Below are positions 15,637-20,299 of a stretch of DNA of 20,299 nucleotides, piece after piece. Every line of letters starts with the position of its first letter. The first letter of the stretch is position 1. The position numbers and the translations under genes are program-made. The notes beneath the pieces were generated by a model. The model saw only the letters and a list, made by a program, of their open reading frames with translations, was not told the origin of the DNA and did no database searches. Origin of the DNA: Caryophanon sp036309765 (GTDB lineage Bacteria; Bacillota; Bacilli; Bacillales_A; Planococcaceae); the NCBI GenBank assembly GCA_036309765.1, contig JAXJTE010000204.1, forward strand, positions 1 through 20,299. The letters are read 5' to 3'.

Positions 15637-16347
15637 TTATTTGCCTCCAAGTTTTTCAAGAATAATTTCGTATACTTCTGTTAAACTGCCTAAATCGCGT
15701 CTGAACACATCTTTATCGAGCTTTTGCTTCGTTTGCGCATCCCATAAGCGACACGTATCAGGAGAAATTTCATCGGCGAGTAGTACGTTGCCATCAACGT
15801 CGCGACCGAACTCCAATTTAAAATCGATCAGCTGTACGCCGACTTGTTCAAAAATTGGCTGTAGTACGTCGTTTACTGCAAGTGCTTGCTTATACAGCGC
15901 GTCGACCTCCTCAGCAGTTGCAATGCCTAAAATGTCGATATGCTCTGTCGTAATGTGTGGGTCACCGAGTTCATCGTCTTTGTAATAAAACTCAACGATT
16001 GTACGCTCAAGTGGCGTGCCTTCCTCATACCCAAGACGTTTTGCTAAGCTACCTGCTGCAATGTTTCGTACAACGACTTCAATCGGAATAATATCGACTT
16101 TACGCACAAGCTGTTCGTTGTCTGAGATGCGCTCCACAAAGTGTGACGCAATTCCAGCTTCTCGTAATTTTTCGAATATTTTCGTCGTAATTTGATTGTT
16201 CAAATTACCTTTGCCGTCAATGTCTTGCTTTTTCTCACCGTTAAATGCTGTTGCGCTATCTTTATACTCAACAAACAGCACCTCAGCATCATCTGTTGCG
16301 TATAAACGCTTTGCTTTTCCTTCGTATAAAAGCTGCCCTTTGTTCAT
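15637..16347 (-). CDS. purC: SAICAR synthetase
   Basis: PurC couples CAIR with aspartate using ATP to make SAICAR. The 236-residue product has the N-terminal LYEGKAKRLYATDD (about 7-20), FNGEKKQDIDGKGNLNN, the family signature PIEVVVRNIAAGSLAKR and LIDFKLEFGRDVDGNVLLADEISPDTCRLWD. GGGGGA stands upstream of the ATG at 16347. Twenty-two bases separate it from purB. Confidence 0.97.
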   Translation of the reverse strand: MNKGQLLYEGKAKRLYATDDAEVLFVEYKDSATAFNGEKKQDIDGKGNLNNQITTKIFEKLREAGIASHFVERISDNEQLVRKVDIIPIEVVVRNIAAGSLAKRLGYEEGTPLERTIVEFYYKDDELGDPHITTEHIDILGIATAEEVDALYKQALAVNDVLQPIFEQVGVQLIDFKLEFGRDVDGNVLLADEISPDTCRLWDAQTKQKLDKDVFRRDLGSLTEVYEIILEKLGGK

Positions 16348-16369
16348 GTGTTCGTCCCCCTCAAAATGA

Positions 16370-17665
16370 TTAGTTTAGTCCAAGTCGTTCAAAGATCATA
16401 TCCACTTGCTGAATGTGATAGTTGTAGTCAAAGCAGTCGTCAATTTCCTCAGCTGTTAAATGCTTCGTAATCGTCTCGTCTGCTTCTACTAATGGACGGA
16501 ACTGTGTTTGCTCATCCCATGCGCGTGCTGTTAGTGGCTGTACTGTATCATACGCTTCTTCTCGCGCTAACCCTTTGTCGATTAGTGCTAGTAAAATGCG
16601 CTGTGAGTAAATTAAGCCGAACGTGCGCGTCATGTTGCGCTTCATATTTTCAGGGAACACCGTTAAGTTTTTCACGATGTTCGTAAAACGGTTTAACATG
16701 TAATTTAACGTAATCGTTGCATCTGGAATGATGACACGCTCTGCCGATGAATGTGAAATGTCACGCTCATGCCATAGTGCGACGTTTTCAAACGCTGTTA
16801 CCATGTAACCTCGCATTAAACGCGCCATGCCTACCATATTTTCAGAGCCGATTGGGTTACGCTTATGTGGCATTGCCGAAGAACCTTTTTGACCTTTTGC
16901 AAATGCTTCTTCCACTTCGCGTGTTTCTGATTTTTGTAAGCCGCGAATTTCCGTTGCAAACTTTTCAATCGATGCTGCAATTAATGCAAGCGTCGACATG
17001 TATTGCGCATGGCGGTCACGCTGCAATGTTTGCGTTGAGATTGGTGCTGCTGCTAAGCCTAAATGTTTGCACACATACGCTTCTACGTGTGGATCAATGT
17101 TGGCATATGTTCCAACTGCACCGGACATTTTACCTGTTTCAATTACTTTTGCCGCCTGCTCAAAGCGCTCTTGGTTACGCAGCATTTCTTCACGCCATAG
17201 GGCAAGCTTTAAACCGAATGTTGTCGGCTCGGCATGCACACCGTGTGTACGTCCCATCATAACCGTGTTTTTATGCTCCTTCGCACGCGCTTCAATGACA
17301 TCGATAAAGTTTTGAATGTCTTGTCGTAAAATATCGTTTGCTTGTTTAATTAAATATGATAAAGCGGTATCGACTACATCTGTTGACGTTAATCCGTAGT
17401 GAACCCATTTGCGCTCTTCTCCCAGTGTTTCAGACACAGCACGCGTAAATGCTACTACGTCGTGTCGTGTTTCTTGCTCAATCTGTAAAATACGGTCAAT
17501 ATCGAATGAGGCGTTGTCGCGAATGCGCTTTACGTCCTCTTTCGGAATTTCTCCAAGCTCGGCCCATGCCTCGCAAGCTAAAATTTCTACCTCTAACCAT
17601 GCTTGATAACGATTTTGCTCTGTCCAAATTGCGCCCATCTCGGGTCTCGTATAACGTTCAATCAT
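16370..17665 (-). CDS. purB: Adenylosuccinate lyase
   Basis: PurB releases fumarate twice: from SAICAR on the way to IMP, and from adenylosuccinate on the way to AMP. The ATG at 17665 gives 431 residues (MIERYTRPEMGAIW), exactly the B. subtilis length and start, with AAAGGAG 10 bases upstream. An in-frame ATG at 17716 would add 17 residues that overlap purK and have no counterpart. The fumarase-superfamily signature GSSAMPHKRNPIGSENM lies about residues 262-278, with TSTDVVDTALSY and MMGRTHGVHAEPTTFG earlier. It begins 16 bases after purK. Confidence 0.97.
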   Translation of the reverse strand: MIERYTRPEMGAIWTEQNRYQAWLEVEILACEAWAELGEIPKEDVKRIRDNASFDIDRILQIEQETRHDVVAFTRAVSETLGEERKWVHYGLTSTDVVDTALSYLIKQANDILRQDIQNFIDVIEARAKEHKNTVMMGRTHGVHAEPTTFGLKLALWREEMLRNQERFEQAAKVIETGKMSGAVGTYANIDPHVEAYVCKHLGLAAAPISTQTLQRDRHAQYMSTLALIAASIEKFATEIRGLQKSETREVEEAFAKGQKGSSAMPHKRNPIGSENMVGMARLMRGYMVTAFENVALWHERDISHSSAERVIIPDATITLNYMLNRFTNIVKNLTVFPENMKRNMTRTFGLIYSQRILLALIDKGLAREEAYDTVQPLTARAWDEQTQFRPLVEADETITKHLTAEEIDDCFDYNYHIQQVDMIFERLGLN

Positions 17666-17681
17666 CTGTAGTACGCTCCTT

Positions 17682-18806
17682 TTACTCTGGCCAAATACCA
17701 GATTGCTCAATTTCAATTAATGTTTTCTCAACATCATCAGTCATAATTGTAACATGTCCCATCTTACGGTTTACTTTTGCTTCTTGCTTGCCGTACAGAT
17801 GTAAGGACCAATCAGGGTACTTCGAAATCGAATTGCTAAGGGGCATAACGTGCTGACCGAGGACATTCACCATAATGGATGGTGCCCATAAACGTGGCTT
17901 GCGCAGCGGCCAACCACATACAGCGCGAATATGCTGATGGAACTGTGAAACGTTACATGCTTCAATTGAATAATGTCCTGAGTTATGCGGACGTGGTGCA
18001 AGCTCGTTAATGACGATCTCACCGTCTGCTAATACGAACATTTCAACTGCTACTGTGCCGACTAAATCTAAGTAGTCTGCGATTTGTGTTGCGGCTTTTT
18101 CTGCCTTTTGTGCTGTTGTGTCGTCAATGCGTGCTGGCACGATTGTTTCGTGTAAAATGTGATGAACGTGAATGTTTTCTCCAACTGGTAAACAGCACGT
18201 CTCGCCATTGCCATTACGCTGAACGATCACAGAAATTTCTTTTTCAAATGGTACAAAGCCTTCTGCAATACACTCCGAATGCTCAAATAAATTTGCTGCA
18301 AGTGCTAAGTCGTCTGCTGATTTTAACAGCTGTTGACCTTTGCCGTCGTAGCCACCACGCGCCGTTTTCACGATGCATGGGTAGCCGATTGTATCGATTT
18401 GTGCCACTAGCTCTTCATATGTACGTGCAACTACATACGGTGCGACTGGGCATCCTGCTTCCACAATCGCTGCTTTTTCTGTTACGCGATTTTGAGTAAT
18501 GCGTACAAGCTCTGCCCCTTGAGGAACGTAAGCAATTGTCGTTAAACGCTTTAAACCTTCATAATCAATGTTTTCAAACTCATATGTGATGACATCGCTC
18601 ACTTCTGCAAGCTCTTCAAGTGCCGCCTCATCATCGTAATTTGCGACGATGCGAATGTCGGCTACTTGCCCACAAGGTGAATCCATTGACGGCTCAAGCA
18701 CGGCTACTTTAAAGCCTGCTTCCTTCGCGGCAAGTGCCATCATACGACCTAATTGACCGCCTCCGATGATACCAATCGTTTGACCTGGATAAATCATCTT
18801 CGTCAC
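17682..18806 (-). CDS. purK: N5-carboxyaminoimidazole ribonucleotide synthase
   Basis: PurK carboxylates AIR to N5-CAIR with ATP and bicarbonate, feeding PurE. The 374-residue ATP-grasp protein starts MTKMIYPGQTIGIIGGGQLG, with the preATP-grasp glycine loop at about 12-20. CIVKTARGGYDGKGQQL is the ATP-binding loop and INELAPRPHNSGHYSIEAC the metal-binding C-terminal signature. The start is a GTG at 18806 that overlaps the purE stop codon (GTGA), so translation is probably coupled. Confidence 0.97.
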   Translation of the reverse strand: MTKMIYPGQTIGIIGGGQLGRMMALAAKEAGFKVAVLEPSMDSPCGQVADIRIVANYDDEAALEELAEVSDVITYEFENIDYEGLKRLTTIAYVPQGAELVRITQNRVTEKAAIVEAGCPVAPYVVARTYEELVAQIDTIGYPCIVKTARGGYDGKGQQLLKSADDLALAANLFEHSECIAEGFVPFEKEISVIVQRNGNGETCCLPVGENIHVHHILHETIVPARIDDTTAQKAEKAATQIADYLDLVGTVAVEMFVLADGEIVINELAPRPHNSGHYSIEACNVSQFHQHIRAVCGWPLRKPRLWAPSIMVNVLGQHVMPLSNSISKYPDWSLHLYGKQEAKVNRKMGHVTIMTDDVEKTLIEIEQSGIWPE

Positions 18807-19291
18807 ACTAAGTCACCTGAGCTTTCTAACACTTGCTGTTTTGTTGCTTCACGACGTGCGTCTAAACGCGCTGCAAGCTCTGCATCTGTCGTTGAAAGAA
18901 TTTGTGCTGCAAGTAATCCTGCGTTTGTTGCTCCTGCTTTACCGATCGCAACTGTCGCAACAGGTACACCACCTGGCATTTGTACAATCGATAGTAATGA
19001 ATCTAAGCCATTAAGTGCGCGTGATTGCACTGGTACACCGATGACTGGTAATGTCGTTTTTGCCGCAACCATACCTGGTAAATGCGCCGCCCCACCAGCA
19101 CCTGCAATGATGACGTGAATACCGCGCCCGCGTGCTGCCTCTGCATACTCAAACATTAAGTCTGGTGTGCGGTGTGCAGACACAACTTGCTTCTCATATG
19201 GCACTTGTAACTCGTCTAAAATATCACATGCATGCTTCATCGTTTCCCAGTCACTTGAACTGCCCATAATGACGCCAATTTTCGGATTCAT
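18803..19291 (-). CDS. purE: N5-carboxyaminoimidazole ribonucleotide mutase (class I PurE)
   Basis: PurE moves the carboxyl group of N5-CAIR to give CAIR. The 162-residue protein shows GSSSDW (10-15), the active-site SAHRTP with His40, and GAGGAAHLPGM, which mark the bacterial class I mutase that works with PurK. AAAGGAG lies 8 bases before the ATG at 19291. It is the first gene of the pur cluster and follows a roughly 300-base leader that carries a guanine-type riboswitch. Confidence 0.97.
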   Translation of the reverse strand: MNPKIGVIMGSSSDWETMKHACDILDELQVPYEKQVVSAHRTPDLMFEYAEAARGRGIHVIIAGAGGAAHLPGMVAAKTTLPVIGVPVQSRALNGLDSLLSIVQMPGGVPVATVAIGKAGATNAGLLAAQILSTTDAELAARLDARREATKQQVLESSGDLV

Positions 19292-19376
19292 AAATTACGC
19301 TCCTTTAAGGTTCCATAAATGTAGATGTTAAAGTTGATCTTGTTCATTAATGAATCTCGCGTGTAGTAAAGAAAAC

Positions 19377-19439
19377 AAAAAACCTCAAATAATCTGTATC
19401 TCATCATAATTCTATGACGAGAAAGCAGACTACTTGAGG
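19377..19439 (-). terminator. Riboswitch-controlled terminator of the pur operon
   Basis: On the minus strand CCTCAAGTAGTCTG pairs with CAGATTATTTGAGG (19383-19439), with an inner CTCGTCAT/ATGATGAG stem. TTTTTT follows at 19382-19377. Part of the 5' arm (19412-19427) can instead pair with bases just after the aptamer, which would block the terminator. Confidence 0.9.
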
Positions 19440-19521
19440 ATTGTTCCAGATAATAAAGTTCGTGAATACATAATCACACACTCCTATCATTTACTACACC
19501 AAAAGTTGCTTTCCCACATAG
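19412..19521 (-). promoter_or_regulatory. Predicted antiterminator pairing of the purine riboswitch
   Basis: In minus-strand RNA sense, CTATG-T-GGGAAAGCA (19521-19507) is complementary to TGCTTTCTC-GT-CATAG (19427-19412), about 14 pairs with a small internal loop. The first segment is the 3' strand of aptamer stem P1 and the second lies inside the terminator. Guanine binding would lock P1, free the terminator and stop transcription. Without ligand the antiterminator would form. This is the usual xpt/pur logic, derived here from pairing alone. Confidence 0.6.
19430..19471 (-). CDS. Possible 13-residue leader peptide in the pur leader RNA
   Basis: An ATG at 19471 opens a 13-codon frame (MYSRTLLSGTILK) that ends in TAG at 19432-19430. 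An AGGAG sequence lies 9 bases upstream (19485-19481), so translation is plausible. The stop codon falls within the 5' arm of the riboswitch terminator, and a ribosome there would cover it. The frame also spans the loop of the predicted antiterminator. It is short enough to be chance. Confidence 0.3.
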   Translation of the reverse strand: MYSRTLLSGTILK

Positions 19522-19579
19522 TCCAGCATTCCGGTGCCGGGTAGAAACACTAGAGCCTATTCTCTAGCATATATGAGGG
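19513..19579 (-). ncRNA. Guanine-class purine riboswitch aptamer
   Basis: Read on the minus strand, P1 is CCCTCATA with TATGTGGG (one T/T mismatch). P2 is GCTAGA with TCTAGT, closed by a GAATAGG-type loop. The junction is TTTCTAC, P3 is CCGGC with GCTGG, and then comes ACTATG. The base that reads the ligand (position 74 of xpt) is C, in GGACTATG, which specifies guanine or hypoxanthine rather than adenine. Loop 3 (ACCGGAAT) is a base shorter than the usual ACCGTAAAT. It sits upstream of purE with a terminator after it, so it should reduce pur transcription when guanine is plentiful. Confidence 0.92.
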
Positions 19580-19603
19580 ATTCAATAATGTTTTCCTTTT
19601 CAC

Positions 19604-19632
19604 ATTTTAACAACACATTTGCAGTGCGTCAA
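19604..19632 (-). promoter_or_regulatory. Sigma-A promoter of the purine operon
   Basis: On the minus strand TTGACG (19632-19627) and TAAAAT (19609-19604) are separated by exactly 17 bases. Each box is one base from consensus. Transcription should start near 19597, giving a leader of about 305 bases before purE. Confidence 0.85.
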
Positions 19633-19637
19633 CGAAA

Positions 19638-19681
19638 AAATGCGAACGATAAATTTTCAGAAAACAATATTGTTCGGTTTT
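19638..19681. promoter_or_regulatory. PurR operator: inverted pair of PurBoxes
   Basis: The minus-strand sequence AAAACCGAACAAT (19681-19669) matches the PurBox consensus AWWWCCGAACWWT fully. The plus-strand AAATGCGAACGAT (19638-19650) is a close second copy, facing the first across 18 bases. They lie just upstream of the -35 box, the arrangement seen at PurR-controlled promoters of B. subtilis, where PRPP relieves repression. The first box is only 15 bases beyond the stop codon of the NETI gene. Confidence 0.85.
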
Positions 19682-19696
19682 TAACATATAGAACAT

Positions 19697-19885
19697 TTAT
19701 TCTTCTACTTTTAACCCTTTAAATTGTATTTTTTGACGTAATACTGTCGGTTCTCCATTTACGATATGAAAAATCGGCTCTTCTTTTCGTCCAACCGGCA
19801 TATACCCTTGCTCTTTCATTCTTGCTAAACAAGCATCGAGCGTCTCATTTTCTTCCACATCAAACCAAAGTTGTTTCTTACTCAT
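19697..19885 (-). CDS. NETI-motif protein (YebG-like)
   Basis: This 62-residue protein of unknown function resembles B. subtilis YebG, which also stands next to purE. The body LWFDVEENETLDACLARMKEQGYMPVGRKEEPIF fits that family. The naming motif reads NETL here rather than NETI. A GAGGC site precedes the ATG at 19885 and an extended -10 promoter lies just upstream. No terminator separates it from the PurBoxes, so its transcripts probably run into the pur control region. There is no signal peptide or membrane segment. Confidence 0.85.
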   Translation of the reverse strand: MSKKQLWFDVEENETLDACLARMKEQGYMPVGRKEEPIFHIVNGEPTVLRQKIQFKGLKVEE

Positions 19886-20286
19886 ATGCTGCCTCGTCTC
19901 TAGTAGTTTTGTTCATTATAGCAAGAATTATTTCAAAGAAGTGCGGCGAAATAATGCCAATTATGTCTGTTCATTGTCACCTTTCAAACAAGTGCGCCCA
20001 TCGTTGTCGATTTGTACATTATATAGTAGCTTCGTGATTGCGCATCACATTCAGCTCGATAAAAGTAAACGCTATATGCTCTTTATTTCACCAGAGCTTA
20101 TTCTATTATCAAACTACTATAACAAGTTTTCAATCGTAAAAGTCACTTACCATATCAATGTCATATTTCTTTTAACTTGATGAATTGTAATATTAAGTGC
20201 AACACCTTCAAGTCAAAGTAAAAGAAGCCCATAACGACCTCGTGTAAAATGTTAGTTACCACACAAACATCAGAGGAGGAATCGTT
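19886..20286. other. Gene-free AT-rich intergenic region
   Basis: Apart from the promoter at its left end and a ribosome-binding site at its right end, I see no gene, RNA or repeat in these 400 bases. Small open frames at 19941-20180 and 19822-20037 lack ribosome-binding sites and look like chance. A small hairpin, GTGAT (20034-20038) with ATCAC (20044-20048), has no T run. Confidence 0.6.
19915..19923 (-). promoter_or_regulatory. Extended -10 promoter of the NETI-motif gene
   Basis: The minus strand reads TGCTATAAT: a perfect -10 box with the TGn extension, which can work without a good -35. Transcription would start about 20 bases before the coding region. Confidence 0.5.
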
Positions 20287-20299
20287 ATGAGCTATACTC
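20287..20299 (+). CDS. Start of an unidentified plus-strand gene, cut by window edge
   Basis: AGAGGAGG (20272-20279) stands 7 bases before an ATG at 20287, followed by codons for Met-Ser-Tyr-Thr before the window ends. The ribosome-binding site and spacing are ideal, so a real gene divergent from the NETI gene is likely. Four residues do not allow a function to be named. Confidence 0.6.

Noticed and set aside
16370..17716. Longer starts for purB (17716), purS (15659), purQ (15450), purL (14738) and purF (12525)
   Set aside because: In each case the extension overlaps the previous gene, has no counterpart in B. subtilis, and an internal ATG has the correct ribosome-binding site.

Overview
The window comes from a low-to-moderate GC Bacillota genome of the order Bacillales. 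The proteins match Bacillus subtilis families closely, and gene order follows the B. subtilis purE-to-pcrA region (yebG, the pur operon, yerA, yerC, pcrB, pcrA). The intergenic repeats and the wording of the proteins suggest a Planococcaceae-type organism (Lysinibacillus/Solibacillus/Caryophanon relatives). The family is an inference and the genus cannot be fixed from sequence alone. All confident genes are on the minus strand, except a gene start at the extreme right edge.

From right to left, in the direction of transcription: a few codons of an unidentified plus-strand gene (20287-20299); a small NETI-motif protein (yebG-like); a purine control region with a PurBox pair, a sigma-A-type promoter, a guanine-class riboswitch with mutually exclusive antiterminator and terminator, and a possible 13-codon leader ORF; then purE-K-B-C-S-Q-L-F, tightly packed and often overlapping. 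A strong intrinsic terminator follows purF. Then come purM-N-H, a roughly 250-nt intergenic unit that looks like an independent structured small RNA (promoter-like -10 box, four hairpins sharing one loop sequence, terminator), and purD with its own terminator. Together these genes encode every step from PRPP to IMP.

Left of purD are yerA (adenine-deaminase-like), yerC (TrpR-like DNA-binding protein), pcrB (heptaprenylglyceryl phosphate synthase) and the first 606 codons of pcrA (UvrD-family helicase), which runs off the left edge.

The long gaps hold repeats. Two related elements (2799-2990 and 5452-5745) have inverted terminal repeats of about 17 bp and are each bracketed by short direct repeats, so they look like MITEs. 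A third copy of the same core (7200-7373) lies in opposite orientation to the second, so purD sits between inverted copies. A different, nested-palindrome repeat lies next to pcrB.

The most interesting unexplained item is the four-hairpin RNA candidate between purH and purD. Next are the terminators that appear to split the classical purine operon into purEKBCSQLF, purMNH and purD, and the MITE-like family.
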